The position numbers were made by a program, and so were the translations under genes. DNA of 64,000 bases, from the NCBI RefSeq assembly GCF_002812485.1, contig NZ_CP025003.1:4526001-4590000 (forward strand). Direction: 5' to 3'. Under the pieces are notes generated by a model that worked only from the letters and a program-made list of their open reading frames with translations, was not told the DNA's origin and did no database searches. Each line of letters starts with the position of its first letter. The first letter of the stretch is position 1. Origin of the DNA: Dickeya fangzhongdai (GTDB taxonomy: Bacteria > Pseudomonadota > Gammaproteobacteria > Enterobacterales > Enterobacteriaceae). Positions 8,403 through 19,534 of the stretch are shown one piece after another.

Positions 8403-10208
8403 CTAGTGTTCGTCCCAGTCGTCCGGTCGACGTCGCTCACGCAGCATTTCGCGCTCGAAGATATCCTCCAGCTCGCGGCGGGCTTCCTTAACGCGGGAAA
8501 TCTGCGCCACATCGCCTTGGCGCTGCGGCATCAGTTCGCGCAGCATGCGCATGTCGAGCCGCCGGAAATGCTGTTGCGCCCGGTAAGCCTGATGGGGATG
8601 CATCCCTAATGAGATCAGCGTTTTGCGGCCCAGCTCCAGCGCGCTGGAGAAGGTTTCGCGCGAGAACTGCGTCACGCCGACCTGCAAAAACTCGTGCGCC
8701 TCCACACGGCCGCGCGCACGGGCCAGAATTTCCAGGTGAGGGAAATGCTGCTGGCACAGATGCACGATGGTCATCGCGTCTTCCGGCTCATTACACGTAA
8801 TCACGATGGACTGAGCCTGTGCCGCGCCGGCGGCGCGCAACAACTCCAGCTCGGTGGCGTCGCCGTAATAGACCTTGTAGCCGTAGCTGCGCATCAGGCT
8901 GACGGCGCTGATATCGCGCTCCAGCACGGTGATGCGCATTTTGTTGGCCATCAGCAAACGGGCGATCACCTGCCCGAAACGACCGAATCCCACCACGATC
9001 ACCTGCGGCTCATCGTTTTCCACGTACGGCGTTTCGTCCGGCTCTTCCTGCGCATTGAAACGGCGCGCCAGAATACGGTCGATCAACTGCATCAGGATCG
9101 GCGTCACCATCATCGACAGGGTCACCGTCACCAGCAGCAGCGGCAACTGCGCCCCTTTCAGCACTTTGTGGGTGGCGGCGGAGGAAAACAGCACAAAGGC
9201 GAACTCCCCGCCCTGACTCAACACCCCGGCGAACTGCAGGCGTTCGGAGGAACGCAGCCCGTACAACCGCGCCAGCAGGTACAGGATAAACCCTTTCACC
9301 ACCACCAGGATCGCCACGCCCGCCAACACCATCAGGATATTGGCGTACAGCACGCCGAGATTGAGCGACATCCCTACCGAAATGAAGAACAGTCCCAGCA
9401 ACAGCCCTTTGAATGGCTCAATGGAAATTTCCAGTTCATGACGGTATTCGCTTTCCGCCAGCAGGACGCCGGCAATAAAGGTACCGAGCGCCATCGACAG
9501 CCCCAGCGCGTCCATGAACAGCGCGGAGCCCAGCACCAGCAACAGCGCGGCGGCGGTAAACACTTCCCGCACGCCCGAGGCGGCGATAAAACGGAACAGC
9601 GGACGCACCAGATAGCGGCCGCCGATCAACATGCCGCCGAACGCCACCACCTTCAGCACCACCTGACGCCAGTCATCCAGCTCGCCCTGCACGCCCGCCA
9701 TCACCGGAATCAGCGCCAGCGCCGGGATCACCGCCAGGTCCTGAAACAGCAGCACGGAAAAGCCGAGCTGGCCGGACTCGTTGCGGTTCATGCCTTTTTC
9801 GCGCATCAGCTGCAGCGCGATGGCGGTGGAAGACATCGCCAGTCCAATACCGCCAATCAGCGCCGCCTGCCAGGAAAACTGGCTCAGATACAGCGCGCCG
9901 CCCAGCACCGCGGCGCTCAACAGCACCTGCGCCGCGCCGGTGCCGAAAATAGAACGCCGCAGCCGCCACAGCTTGGCCGGGTCCAGTTCCAGACCGATGA
10001 TAAACATCAGGAACACCACGCCCAGCTCGGAAAAATGCAGGATGGCTTCCACATCACGAATGAAGCCCAACCCCCACGGACCGATGGCGATACCGGCCAG
10101 CAAATACCCCAGCACCGCGCCGATTCCCAAACGGGCGGCGATCGGCACCATCAACACGGCAACAAACAGAAACAGCACGCCGGCATTCAGCAAAGAAGAG
10201 GTTTCCAT
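8403..10208 (-). CDS. kefB: Glutathione-regulated potassium-efflux system protein KefB
   Basis: A 601-aa K+/H+ antiporter that acidifies the cytoplasm and protects against electrophiles when glutathione adducts bind it. Residues 1 to about 380 form a 12-13-span CPA2 exchanger domain. A RCK/KTN nucleotide-binding domain follows from about 400 ([17 protein letters not shown], then [15 protein letters not shown]). The tail is charged ([16 protein letters not shown]). It starts 3 bp after the kefG stop, so the ancillary subunit and the channel are translated together. Confidence 0.97.
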   Translation of the reverse strand: METSSLLNAGVLFLFVAVLMVPIAARLGIGAVLGYLLAGIAIGPWGLGFIRDVEAILHFSELGVVFLMFIIGLELDPAKLWRLRRSIFGTGAAQVLLSAAVLGGALYLSQFSWQAALIGGIGLAMSSTAIALQLMREKGMNRNESGQLGFSVLLFQDLAVIPALALIPVMAGVQGELDDWRQVVLKVVAFGGMLIGGRYLVRPLFRFIAASGVREVFTAAALLLVLGSALFMDALGLSMALGTFIAGVLLAESEYRHELEISIEPFKGLLLGLFFISVGMSLNLGVLYANILMVLAGVAILVVVKGFILYLLARLYGLRSSERLQFAGVLSQGGEFAFVLFSSAATHKVLKGAQLPLLLVTVTLSMMVTPILMQLIDRILARRFNAQEEPDETPYVENDEPQVIVVGFGRFGQVIARLLMANKMRITVLERDISAVSLMRSYGYKVYYGDATELELLRAAGAAQAQSIVITCNEPEDAMTIVHLCQQHFPHLEILARARGRVEAHEFLQVGVTQFSRETFSSALELGRKTLISLGMHPHQAYRAQQHFRRLDMRMLRELMPQRQGDVAQISRVKEARRELEDIFEREMLRERRRPDDWDEH

Positions 10209-10211
10209 GTG

Positions 10212-10763
10212 CTAGGATTCTCCGCGCGGAAATGGCGACGCCAGCCAGTCGCCATAGGCTCTGGCATGCTCTTGCAATACATCCGGCGGCAAGCGCCGGG
10301 CCCAGTAAATCACCAGCGGCGACAGCCAGTGCATGTGGCACATGGTCGCCGTCATTTCAAACGGTCTCAATACGTCATCCATCGTGTAACGATTCACACC
10401 CGAAGACCGGTAAGCGTCTTGCTGCTCGCCGGTCGTCACCACCGATCGCCAGTATTTTCCGGCAAGCGCATTACCGCCGACCCCGTTGGCAAAGCCGCGG
10501 GTCAGCACCCTATCCAGCCACTCTTTCAACAAAGCCGGGCAACTGTAGGTATAAAGCGGATGCTGAAACACGATCAGCTGATGCTCGCGCAGCAACTGCT
10601 GCTCATGATGAATATCGATAAAAAAATCAGGATAGTGCGCGTAAAGATCGTGCACGGTGACATGCCCAAGCTGGCGGGCGGATTGTAATAACAGCTTATT
10701 CGCGACCGAATCCTGGGATTCCGGATGGGCAAACAGCAGCAAAATTTTTGGTGGCTGCGACAT
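10212..10763 (-). CDS. kefG: KefB ancillary oxidoreductase KefG
   Basis: A 183-aa flavodoxin-like NAD(P)H dehydrogenase (quinone) subunit required for full KefB activity. [20 protein letters not shown] is the N-terminal FMN-fold strand and loop. [23 protein letters not shown] and [13 protein letters not shown] are family signatures. Two ATGs are adjacent; the second (10763) has the better spacing from GGAGG. It is the first gene of the kefG-kefB unit and divergent from yheS. Confidence 0.93.
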   Translation of the reverse strand: MSQPPKILLLFAHPESQDSVANKLLLQSARQLGHVTVHDLYAHYPDFFIDIHHEQQLLREHQLIVFQHPLYTYSCPALLKEWLDRVLTRGFANGVGGNALAGKYWRSVVTTGEQQDAYRSSGVNRYTMDDVLRPFEMTATMCHMHWLSPLVIYWARRLPPDVLQEHARAYGDWLASPFPRGES

Positions 10764-10887
10764 CATTCCCCTCCAAAGCGTCGTCATTGCAGGTATTTTC
10801 GGCTACCATGCTGCGCAGCAATACAACAGGACACGGCAGTCCTGATACCCGATCGGTAATTTAACATATTTGAACATTTGGCGCGTT

Positions 10888-12807
10888 ATGATTGTTTTCT
10901 CCTCCTTGCAAATTCGACGCGGTACCCGGGTACTGCTGGACAACGCCACCGCTACCGTCAACCCCGGCCAAAAAGTCGGCCTGGTCGGTAAAAACGGCTG
11001 TGGCAAATCAACCCTGTTGTCGTTGCTGAAAGGGGAAATCAGCGCCGACGGCGGCAGCGTAACCTTTCCGCAAAACTGGGCGCTGGCGTGGGTCAATCAG
11101 GAAACCCCGGCGCTGGCGCGATCGGCGATTGATTACGTGATCGACGGCGACCGCGAGTTCCGCCAGTTGGAAGCCGACCTGGACGCGGCGAATGCCCGCA
11201 ACGACGGCAACGCCATCGCCACCCTGCACGGCAAGCTGGACGCCGTTCAGGCCTGGTCGATTCAGGCGCGCGCCGCCAGCCTGCTCAACGGGCTCGGCTT
11301 TCAGCAGGAACAGTTGCAACAGCCCGTCAGCGACTTCTCCGGCGGCTGGCGTATGCGCCTGAATCTGGCGCAGGCGCTGATTTGCCGTTCCGATTTACTG
11401 CTACTCGACGAGCCGACCAACCACTTGGATCTGGACGCGGTGATCTGGCTGGAGAAGTGGCTGAAGAACTATCCCGGCACGCTGGTGCTGATCTCCCACG
11501 ATCGGGATTTTCTCGACCCGATCGCCAACCGGATTCTGCATATCGAGCAGGAAACCCTGTTCGAATACACCGGTAACTACACCTCGTTCGAGCAGCAGCG
11601 CGCCACCCGCCTGTCTCAACAGCAGGCGATGTACCAGCATCAGCAGGAACGGGTCGCCCACCTGCAGCACTACATCGACCGTTTTCGCGCCAAAGCCAGC
11701 AAGGCCAAGCAGGCGCAAAGCCGTATCAAGATGCTGGAACGCATGGAGCTTATCGCCCCGGCCCACGTCGACAACCCATTCCGCTTCAGCTTCCGGGCGC
11801 CGGAAGCGTTGCCCAACCCGCTGTTGCGGATGGAAAAAGTCAGCGCGGGCTACGGCGACCGTCTGATTCTGGATTCCATCAAACTCAATCTGGTGCCCGG
11901 TTCGCGCATCGGGTTGCTCGGCCACAACGGCGCCGGGAAATCGACGCTCATCAAGCTACTGGCGGGCGAGCTTCAGCCGTTCAGCGGCGACATCGGCCTG
12001 GCCAAAGGCGTGCGTCTTGGCTATTTCGCCCAGCATCAGCTGGAGTTCCTGCGTCCCGACGAGTCGCCGTTGCAGCACCTTGTCCGGCTGGCGGAACGGG
12101 AAACCGAGCAGCAGTTGCGCGACTACCTCGGCGGTTTTGATTTCCGGGGCGACAAGGTGACCGAGCCTACCGAGCGCTTTTCCGGCGGCGAGAAAGCACG
12201 GCTGGTGCTGGCGCTGATCGTCTGGCAGCGCCCCAACCTGCTGCTGCTCGACGAACCGACCAACCACCTGGATCTCGACATGCGTCAGGCGTTGACCGAG
12301 GCGTTGATCGACTTCGAAGGCGCGCTGGTCGTGGTGTCTCATGATCGTCACCTGATCCGATCCACCACCGACGATCTCTATCTGGTGCATGACCGCAAGG
12401 TCGAACCGTTTGACGGCGATCTGGAGGATTACCAACAATGGCTGCTGGATGCGCAGAAGCAGGATAACGCAACGGAATCCGCCTCCAGAGACAACGCCGC
12501 CAACAGCGCTCAGTCGAGGAAGGATCAGAAACGGCGCGACGCCGAGTTACGCACGCTGACCCAACCGCTGCGTAAGCAGATTACCCAACTGGAACAACAG
12601 ATGGAGAAACTGCAAACCGCGCTGACCGCAGTGGAAGAACGCCTGGCCGACAGCGCGCTTTATGACGTCAGCCGTAAAAGCGAACTGACCGAGTGCCTGC
12701 AAAAGCAAAGCGCGACGAAAGCGGATCTGGAAAACGCCGAAATGGCCTGGCTGGATGCGCAGGAGCAACTGGAGCAGTTGCTGCGCGACGCGGAAAGCCA
12801 GGGGTAA
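10888..12807 (+). CDS. yheS: ABC-F ATPase YheS
   Basis: A 639-aa soluble ABC-F protein, a ribosome-associated ATPase family. Two nucleotide-binding domains are present. The first has Walker A GKNGCGKST, signature FSGGWRMRL and Walker B LLLLDEPTNHLDLDAV. The second has GHNGAGKST, FSGGEKARLVLA and LLLLDEPTNHLDLDM. A charged linker lies between them and a C-terminal coiled coil (about 540-635) ends the protein. I start at ATG 10888 (MIVFSSLQIRRG), as in E. coli YheS, rather than 18 bp upstream. No membrane segments are present. Confidence 0.95.
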   Translation: MIVFSSLQIRRGTRVLLDNATATVNPGQKVGLVGKNGCGKSTLLSLLKGEISADGGSVTFPQNWALAWVNQETPALARSAIDYVIDGDREFRQLEADLDAANARNDGNAIATLHGKLDAVQAWSIQARAASLLNGLGFQQEQLQQPVSDFSGGWRMRLNLAQALICRSDLLLLDEPTNHLDLDAVIWLEKWLKNYPGTLVLISHDRDFLDPIANRILHIEQETLFEYTGNYTSFEQQRATRLSQQQAMYQHQQERVAHLQHYIDRFRAKASKAKQAQSRIKMLERMELIAPAHVDNPFRFSFRAPEALPNPLLRMEKVSAGYGDRLILDSIKLNLVPGSRIGLLGHNGAGKSTLIKLLAGELQPFSGDIGLAKGVRLGYFAQHQLEFLRPDESPLQHLVRLAERETEQQLRDYLGGFDFRGDKVTEPTERFSGGEKARLVLALIVWQRPNLLLLDEPTNHLDLDMRQALTEALIDFEGALVVVSHDRHLIRSTTDDLYLVHDRKVEPFDGDLEDYQQWLLDAQKQDNATESASRDNAANSAQSRKDQKRRDAELRTLTQPLRKQITQLEQQMEKLQTALTAVEERLADSALYDVSRKSELTECLQKQSATKADLENAEMAWLDAQEQLEQLLRDAESQG

Positions 12808-12858
12808 AAACCCGACTTCACGCCCAAACGGCGGGCAACGCACGGCCCGCCGCACCCA

Positions 12859-13464
12859 TCAATGCCAGATCATCAGCACGCAGGTCGCCGTCAGCAACCC
12901 CATCGCGAGATTGAAAATCTTCCAGGCGCGCGGGCTACGCAACAAGCGGCCGATCATCGCGCCGAATCCCAGCCAGATAACCCCAGCCACGAAATTGACG
13001 CACACCATCGCAATGCTGATAGCCACCACCGACCCTGCGTAACCGTCGCCTGCCAGGCTAAACCCCGCCACCGCGCCCAACGCCATCAGCCAGGCCTTCG
13101 GATTGAGGAATTGCAGCAACCCGCCCTGATACAGCGGTATCGGCGCCGACGGCGCGGTGTCGGTATCCAGTTTTTCATACGCCGCGGTGGCGATCTTCCA
13201 CGATAACCATAGCAGATAGGCGCTGCCCAGCACCTTCAACGCCAGATGCAGCGACGGATAAAGCAGGATCACGCTCCCCAGCCCCAGCGCCACCAGCAGC
13301 AACATGCTTTGCATGCCGACCATGATGCCCAGCATCAACGGCATAGAACGCAATACGCCAAAATTGGCGGCGGAGGCGGTAAGTAGCATATTATTGGGGC
13401 CGGGCGTAATGGCGGCGACCCACAAGAAACCGAGCATTGAAAGAAACAGACTGAAGTGCTCCAT
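12859..13464 (-). CDS. LysE/RhtB-family amino acid exporter
   Basis: A 201-aa inner-membrane protein with about six hydrophobic spans. The conserved N-terminal segment AAITPGPNNMLLTASAANFG is the LysE/RhtB signature, and FLNPKAWLMALGAVAGF is the second family motif. Members export amino acids such as lysine, threonine or cysteine derivatives; the substrate here cannot be read from the sequence. The start is placed at ATG 13464 (MEHFSL), 33 bp inside a longer GTG-initiated frame. E. coli lacks this gene between yheS and yheT, so it is an insertion in the backbone. Confidence 0.88.
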   Translation of the reverse strand: MEHFSLFLSMLGFLWVAAITPGPNNMLLTASAANFGVLRSMPLMLGIMVGMQSMLLLVALGLGSVILLYPSLHLALKVLGSAYLLWLSWKIATAAYEKLDTDTAPSAPIPLYQGGLLQFLNPKAWLMALGAVAGFSLAGDGYAGSVVAISIAMVCVNFVAGVIWLGFGAMIGRLLRSPRAWKIFNLAMGLLTATCVLMIWH

Positions 13465-13598
13465 GAAACGACAATCCTGTAACAGAAGGGACGTCACAAC
13501 CTAGCAGCGTGATGTGATGCAGACAAGCTTTTCGCGATGCCGCTACAGGCATCGCCGCCACGGGCATCACGACACCTTTTCATCATGGCTTTCTGGTT

Positions 13599-14597
13599 AT
13601 GAATAATTCTTCTCACCGTAGCGAGTGTTTTCAGCCCTTGCCGGGCGTGCGCAATCCCCATCTGCAGACTCTGCTGCCGCGCCTGCTTCGACGCCATCCG
13701 GCGCTGAAACCGGTCTGGCAGCGGCTGACTATGCCGGACGGGGATTTTGTCGATCTCGCCTGGAGCGAAACGCCGGCTCAGGCGAAACACAAACCTCGCG
13801 TGGTGCTGTTTCATGGTCTGGAGGGCAGTTTCCACAGCCCTTACGCCCACGGGTTGATGACCGCCTGCCAGCGGCGCGGCTGGCTGGCGGTGGTGATGCA
13901 CTTTCGCGGTTGTGGCGGGCAGCCCAACCGTCTGCCGCGCGCCTATCACGCCGGCGAAACCGAAGACGCCCGCTATTTTCTGCACTGGCTGAACCAGACG
14001 CTGGGCGCCGCGCCCACGGCGGCGGTCGGGGTATCGCTGGGCGGCAACATGCTGGCTTGCCTGCTGAGCGGTCAGGACGCGCCCGTCACGCTGAACGCCG
14101 CGGCGATCGTCTCCGCGCCGTTGATGCTGGAGCCTTGCAGCCACCGTCTGGAGCACGGGTTTTCCCGGCTGTACCAGTCGTATCTGCTTAATCTGTTGCG
14201 CCGCAGCGCCTTGCGCAAACTTTCCGCCTACCCCGGCAGCCTGCCGATTTCCGCCGAACGGCTACGTCAGGTACATCGCCTGCGGGAGTTTGACGACCTG
14301 GTGACGTCACAGCTGCATGGGTTTACCGGCGCGACGGACTACTACCGGCGCAGCAGCGCGCTGCCGCGGTTATCGCACATCCGCCAGCCGTTGTTGATCA
14401 TTCAGGCCAAAGACGACCCGTTCATGACGCCGGCCGTGATCCCCGATACATCGCAATTGCCGGCCAACATCGACTACCAACTGACGGAATGCGGCGGCCA
14501 TGTCGGCTTTGTCGGTGGGTCGTGGCGCAAACCCGAACTGTGGCTGGAACACCGTATTCCCGACTGGTTTACCCCTTATCTGGAGCAGAACGCATGA
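13599..14597 (+). CDS. yheT: Alpha/beta hydrolase YheT
   Basis: A 332-aa member of the AB-hydrolase YheT/ABHD1-3 group. The opening [20 protein letters not shown] is diagnostic. [19 protein letters not shown] holds the oxyanion region, and [13 protein letters not shown] is the nucleophile elbow with Ser in G-x-S-x-G. DDPFMTP carries the catalytic Asp and ECGGHVGF the catalytic His. The physiological substrate is not known; an esterase or lipase role is likely. The stop overlaps the yheU start (ATGA). Confidence 0.95.
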   Translation: MNNSSHRSECFQPLPGVRNPHLQTLLPRLLRRHPALKPVWQRLTMPDGDFVDLAWSETPAQAKHKPRVVLFHGLEGSFHSPYAHGLMTACQRRGWLAVVMHFRGCGGQPNRLPRAYHAGETEDARYFLHWLNQTLGAAPTAAVGVSLGGNMLACLLSGQDAPVTLNAAAIVSAPLMLEPCSHRLEHGFSRLYQSYLLNLLRRSALRKLSAYPGSLPISAERLRQVHRLREFDDLVTSQLHGFTGATDYYRRSSALPRLSHIRQPLLIIQAKDDPFMTPAVIPDTSQLPANIDYQLTECGGHVGFVGGSWRKPELWLEHRIPDWFTPYLEQNA

Positions 14598-14830
14598 TCA
14601 TTCCCTGGCAAGAACTGGCGTCGGAAACGCTGCAAAACCTGATTGAATCGTTCGTCCTGCGCGAAGGGACCGACTACGGCGAGCAGGAGCGAACGCTGGA
14701 TGAAAAAGTGGCCGATGTACGCCAGCAACTGGCGCAGGGCGACGTGGTGTTGGTCTGGTCTGAACTGCATGAAACCGTCAATATCATGCCCCGCAGTCAG
14801 CTCAGCAGCGGTGAACGGTATCAGCCCTGA
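14594..14830 (+). CDS. yheU: YheU family protein
   Basis: A 78-aa protein of the UPF0270 family ([20 protein letters not shown], then [10 protein letters not shown]). The family has no established function. The ATG overlaps the yheT stop by 4 bp, so the pair is translationally coupled, as in E. coli. Confidence 0.93.
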   Translation: MIIPWQELASETLQNLIESFVLREGTDYGEQERTLDEKVADVRQQLAQGDVVLVWSELHETVNIMPRSQLSSGERYQP

Positions 14831-14910
14831 ATCAATCGCTTAAAAACGTAAATTGGCGTGTCACCGCGGTATAAACATGCTAACAATTATCAGATATCTC
14901 TGACCGGAGT

Positions 14911-14948
14911 TGGCACCATTCACCGGAGGTTGCACCATTCACCGGAGG
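14911..14948 (+). repeat. Duplicated 19-bp unit carrying a Shine-Dalgarno sequence
   Basis: The unit ttgcaccattcaccggagg occurs twice in tandem just before the prkB start (the first copy has one extra base). A third, shorter relative (gaccggag) lies upstream. Each copy contains CCGGAGG. Only the last is positioned to serve the ATG at 14958. Confidence 0.85.
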
Positions 14949-14957
14949 TTGCACACC

Positions 14958-15827
14958 ATGTCGCACCAGCATCCAATTATCGCGGTCACCGGCTCCAGCG
15001 GTGCGGGGACCACCACCACCAGTCTGGCGTTTCGCAAGATTTTCCAGCAACTGAATCTTCGCGCCGCGTTGGTGGATGGCGACAGCTATCACCGTTACAC
15101 CCGGCCGGAAATGGATATGGCGATCCGCAAGGCGCGGGATTTGGGCCGCCACATCAGCTATTTCGGGCCGGAAGCGAACGACTTCTGCCAGCTAGAACAC
15201 TCCTTTATCGAATACGGCCACAGCGGCACCGGCCAGACCCGCAAATACCTGCACACTTACGACGAGGCGATTCCCTACAATCAGGTGCCGGGCACCTTCA
15301 CCCCGTGGGAGCCGATGCCGGAACCGACCGATCTGTTGTTCTACGAAGGGTTGCACGGCGGCGTAGTCACCGACCAGCACGATGTGGCGCAGCATGTCGA
15401 CCTGCTGGTCGGCGTGGTGCCGATCGTCAACCTGGAGTGGATTCAAAAGCTGGTGCGCGATATCAACGAGCGCGGTCACTCCCGCGAAGCGGTAATGGAT
15501 TCCGTCGTACGTTCGATGGAAGATTACATCACCCACATCACTCCGCAGTTTTCCCGCACGCATATCAACTTTCAGCGCGTGCCGACGGTGGACACCTCCA
15601 ACCCGTTTGCCGCCAAAGCCATTCCGTCGATGGACGAAAGTTTTGTGGTCATCCACTTTCAGGGGCTGGACCACATTGATTATCCCTACCTGCTGGCGAT
15701 GCTGCAGGGTTCGTTCATTTCCCACATCAACACGCTGGTGGTGCCGGGCGGCAAAATGGGGCTGGCGATGGAGTTGATCATGATGCCGCTGGTGCAGCGG
15801 TTAGTAGAAGGTAATCATATTGATTAA
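14958..15827 (+). CDS. prkB: Phosphoribulokinase-like protein PrkB
   Basis: A 289-aa P-loop kinase of the phosphoribulokinase/uridine kinase family. Its P-loop reads GSSGAGTTTTS, where a canonical kinase has GKS; E. coli PrkB is the same. GDSYHRYTRPEMD, LFYEGLHGG and RTHINFQRVPTVDTSNPFAA are family blocks. No RuBisCO is present and enterobacteria do not run the Calvin cycle, so the real substrate is uncertain. I use ATG 14958 (MSHQHPIIAV); the 16 residues upstream are encoded by the tandem repeat. Confidence 0.94.
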   Translation: MSHQHPIIAVTGSSGAGTTTTSLAFRKIFQQLNLRAALVDGDSYHRYTRPEMDMAIRKARDLGRHISYFGPEANDFCQLEHSFIEYGHSGTGQTRKYLHTYDEAIPYNQVPGTFTPWEPMPEPTDLLFYEGLHGGVVTDQHDVAQHVDLLVGVVPIVNLEWIQKLVRDINERGHSREAVMDSVVRSMEDYITHITPQFSRTHINFQRVPTVDTSNPFAAKAIPSMDESFVVIHFQGLDHIDYPYLLAMLQGSFISHINTLVVPGGKMGLAMELIMMPLVQRLVEGNHID

Positions 15828-15870
15828 GCGACGCGGCGGGCGGTGAAGTTAGCCGCCGCGTGCAGGCAAT

Positions 15871-16278
15871 TCAGTCGAGCGCGATCACTTCATGGCTGTG
15901 GGTAATCGTCACCGCCTTCTCCAGCATCAGCGCCACGGAGCAGTATTTCTCCGCCGACAGCGACACCGCGCGCTCTACCGCCTTGTCGTTCAGCCCCTTG
16001 CCGGTAACGATAAAGTGCAGGTTGATGGCGGTGAACAGGCGCGGCGCTTCCGCACGGCGTTCAGAGGTCAGACGCACTTCGCAGTCCGCCACATCATGAC
16101 GGCCTTTCTGCAGGATAGACACCACATCAATGGCGCTGCACCCGCCTGCCGCCATCAGCACCATTTCCATCGGGCTGGGGGCTTTATCGCCGGCGTTACC
16201 GTCCATCAGCAACTGATGTCCGGACGCGGATTCGCCAAGAAACGTTAACCCTTCAACCCATTTCACCCGAGCCTGCAT
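15871..16278 (-). CDS. yhfA: OsmC-family protein YhfA
   Basis: A 135-aa OsmC/Ohr-fold protein (MQARVKWVEGLTFLGESASG, GDKAPSPMEMVLMAAGGCSAID, AEKYCSVALMLEKAVTITHS). It carries both family cysteines, in GGCSAID and EKYCSVA, so it may reduce organic peroxides; its role is unproven. It is convergent with prkB and divergent from crp, as in E. coli. ATG 16278 is preferred over an extension of six residues. Confidence 0.95.
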   Translation of the reverse strand: MQARVKWVEGLTFLGESASGHQLLMDGNAGDKAPSPMEMVLMAAGGCSAIDVVSILQKGRHDVADCEVRLTSERRAEAPRLFTAINLHFIVTGKGLNDKAVERAVSLSAEKYCSVALMLEKAVTITHSHEVIALD

Positions 16279-16607
16279 AAGTTTGCCCTCAATCAATTAT
16301 TTTTGAAATTTTACACCGCTTATGTACAAAAAAGCCTGATAATCAGAGCTTAATCATGCTGAAGCGAGACAACACAAGACACTACACTCAACCTGTGTTA
16401 CAAACGAAGAAGTAAACCGGTGTATGTTGAGCCTCTGCAAGACCCGCAGCCGGCTTACTGGCGTCATCCGATAGACAGCCTCAGTATATTTATTCCCTGA
16501 CGTCATTCCGCCAGGACGGAATTGAATTATAACTATGTTATCACGCCGTACAGGGAACTCTGAGCCCTGTGATTTGCGCAGTGAATTACAACAGAGGATA
16601 ACAGCGA
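16279..16607. promoter_or_regulatory. Divergent yhfA / crp regulatory region
   Basis: A 329-bp gap that in E. coli holds the crp promoters and a divergent promoter used in crp autoregulation. Here I see only a half-conserved CRP-like sequence (ctgtgatttgcgcagtg, about 16566-16582), so I do not mark a definite operator. A 109-residue open frame on the minus strand overlaps this gap and the crp start; it has no coding signature. Confidence 0.45.
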
Positions 16608-17240
16608 ATGGTTCTCGGCAAACCGCAAACAGACCCGACTCTCGAATGGTTCCTTTCTCATTGCCACATTCACAAGTACCCATCGAAGAGCACTCTGATT
16701 CATCAGGGTGAAAAAGCAGAGACGCTTTACTACATCGTGAAAGGCTCGGTTGCCGTGCTGATCAAGGATGAAGAAGGCAAGGAAATGATTCTTTCTTATC
16801 TGAATCAGGGCGATTTTATCGGCGAACTTGGCTTGTTCGAAGATGGGCAGGAACGCAGTGCGTGGGTCCGGGCGAAGACTGCCTGCGAAGTCGCTGAGAT
16901 TTCCTATAAAAAATTCCGCCAGCTGATTCAGGTCAACCCGGATATTCTGATGCGGTTGTCCTCGCAGATGGCGCGCCGCCTGCAGGTGACCTCGCAGAAA
17001 GTCGGCAACCTGGCGTTCCTCGACGTTACCGGTCGTATCGCGCAAACCCTGCTCAACCTGGCCAAGCAGCCGGACGCCATGACCCACCCGGACGGCATGC
17101 AGATCAAGATCACCCGACAGGAGATCGGCCAGATTGTCGGCTGTTCCCGCGAAACCGTCGGTCGTATCCTGAAAATGCTGGAAGATCAGAACCTGATTTC
17201 CGCCCACGGTAAAACCATCGTGGTGTACGGCACCCGCTGA
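16608..17240 (+). CDS. crp: cAMP-activated global regulator CRP
   Basis: A 210-aa protein nearly identical to E. coli CRP. The cyclic-nucleotide-binding domain includes [20 protein letters not shown], which holds the cAMP-binding Glu, Arg and Ser residues. A long dimer helix follows. The C-terminal winged helix has the recognition helix [13 protein letters not shown], which contacts TGTGA half-sites. It activates catabolic genes, including pectate lyase genes in Dickeya. Convergent argD follows across a shared terminator; the yhfK gene that lies between them in E. coli is absent. Confidence 0.99.
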   Translation: MVLGKPQTDPTLEWFLSHCHIHKYPSKSTLIHQGEKAETLYYIVKGSVAVLIKDEEGKEMILSYLNQGDFIGELGLFEDGQERSAWVRAKTACEVAEISYKKFRQLIQVNPDILMRLSSQMARRLQVTSQKVGNLAFLDVTGRIAQTLLNLAKQPDAMTHPDGMQIKITRQEIGQIVGCSRETVGRILKMLEDQNLISAHGKTIVVYGTR

Positions 17241-17274
17241 TTATCATCCACCGGATCAACATCAGCCGGATCAA

Positions 17275-17307
17275 AAAGAGCGTGCCCAGGCACGCTCTTG
17301 TCGTTTT
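17275..17307. terminator. Bidirectional terminator, crp / argD
   Basis: The stem aagagcgtgcc / ggcacgctctt with a short loop is preceded by an A run and followed by a T-rich tract, between two convergent genes. Confidence 0.85.
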
Positions 17308-17328
17308 AGTGGAAAGAAAAACCGCGGC

Positions 17329-18623
<1,295 letters not shown>

Positions 18624-18648
18624 AATACGCAATCATTAATCCGACATG

Positions 18649-18712
18649 CCCTAAATAGGAAGGGCCTGGTAATAACGCCGGCACACCTGCAACGTGAAGC
18701 ATGACGGGTATA
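18649..18712. repeat. Truncated ERIC-like repeat
   Basis: The right end cacctgcaacgtgaagcatg followed by acgggtata matches the conserved ERIC end. The left part (ccctaaata) is also ERIC-like, but the central ERIC1/ERIC2 block is missing. It lies in the argD-pabA gap. Confidence 0.6.
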
Positions 18713-18738
18713 AAGCCGGATTTGCTCCCACTATCCCT

Positions 18739-19314
18739 CTATAAATCAAGGAAATTCTTCAGTAGCTGATGCCCCTGCTGGCTGAGAATGCTTTCGGGGT
18801 GGAACTGCACGCCTTCCAGCGGCAACGAGCGGTGACGCACTCCCATGATCTCATCCATTCCGGCGTCGTTCTCGGTCCAGGCGGTTACCTCAAAACAATC
18901 AGGCAGCGAATCCTGTTCCAGAATCAGCGAGTGATAACGGGTGACGGTCAACGGGTTTGCCAGCCCGGCGAACACGCCGCGGCCGGTGTGCCGCACCGGC
19001 GAGGTTTTGCCGTGCATCACCTGACGGGCGCGCACCACCCGTGCGCCAAATGCCTGCCCCAGCGCCTGATGCCCCAGGCACACCCCCAAAATCGGCAGCG
19101 TGCCGGCAAAATGGCGGATAGCCGCCAGCGAAATCCCGGCTTCATCCGGCGTACAAGGGCCGGGGGAAATCACCAGTCGTTGCGGCGATAACCGCTCGAT
19201 GTCCGCCAAAGTCAGCGCATCATTACGCCTGACCAGCACCTCCGCCCCCAACTCGCAAAAATACTGGTACAGGTTGTAGGTAAAGGAGTCGTAGTTGTCG
19301 ATAAGTAGCAACAT
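18739..19314 (-). CDS. pabA: Aminodeoxychorismate synthase glutaminase PabA
   Basis: A 191-aa class I glutamine amidotransferase that supplies ammonia to PabB for p-aminobenzoate and folate synthesis. It has the nucleophile elbow [15 protein letters not shown], the oxyanion region [14 protein letters not shown] and the catalytic His/Glu in VQFHPESI. The start [19 protein letters not shown] is typical. It may also serve anthranilate synthase-like partners. In E. coli the gene upstream is fic; here fic and yhfG are absent and about 16 kb of accessory DNA begins. Confidence 0.97.
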   Translation of the reverse strand: MLLLIDNYDSFTYNLYQYFCELGAEVLVRRNDALTLADIERLSPQRLVISPGPCTPDEAGISLAAIRHFAGTLPILGVCLGHQALGQAFGARVVRARQVMHGKTSPVRHTGRGVFAGLANPLTVTRYHSLILEQDSLPDCFEVTAWTENDAGMDEIMGVRHRSLPLEGVQFHPESILSQQGHQLLKNFLDL

Positions 19315-19534
19315 ATCTTTATCTATCAGCGGGTGAATGGCGTTACGCTCGTCGTAGACATCATACCTAACACAGCATGATGAAGAAGGAATGATGTCGA
19401 GTCTGAAGAGTTAAGACACGGTTGTCCAGATGCACATCTGAAACAGCCGGAGAAGGAAATAAATAAATGTGCGCCAATCCTGGGGAAAACCCGGCCATGC
19501 CATGACCGGGGACGTTAAGAAAGGGCGTCGGCTG

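Noticed and set aside
14958-15827. prkB as evidence for a Calvin cycle
   Set aside because: No RuBisCO genes are present and the enterobacterial PrkB has a non-canonical P-loop; the name reflects family only.
16566-16582. CRP autoregulatory site before crp
   Set aside because: Only one half-site is convincing, below what I would call an operator.
16354-16683. 109-residue open frame opposite the crp start
   Set aside because: It covers the crp regulatory region and overlaps the crp coding start on the other strand.
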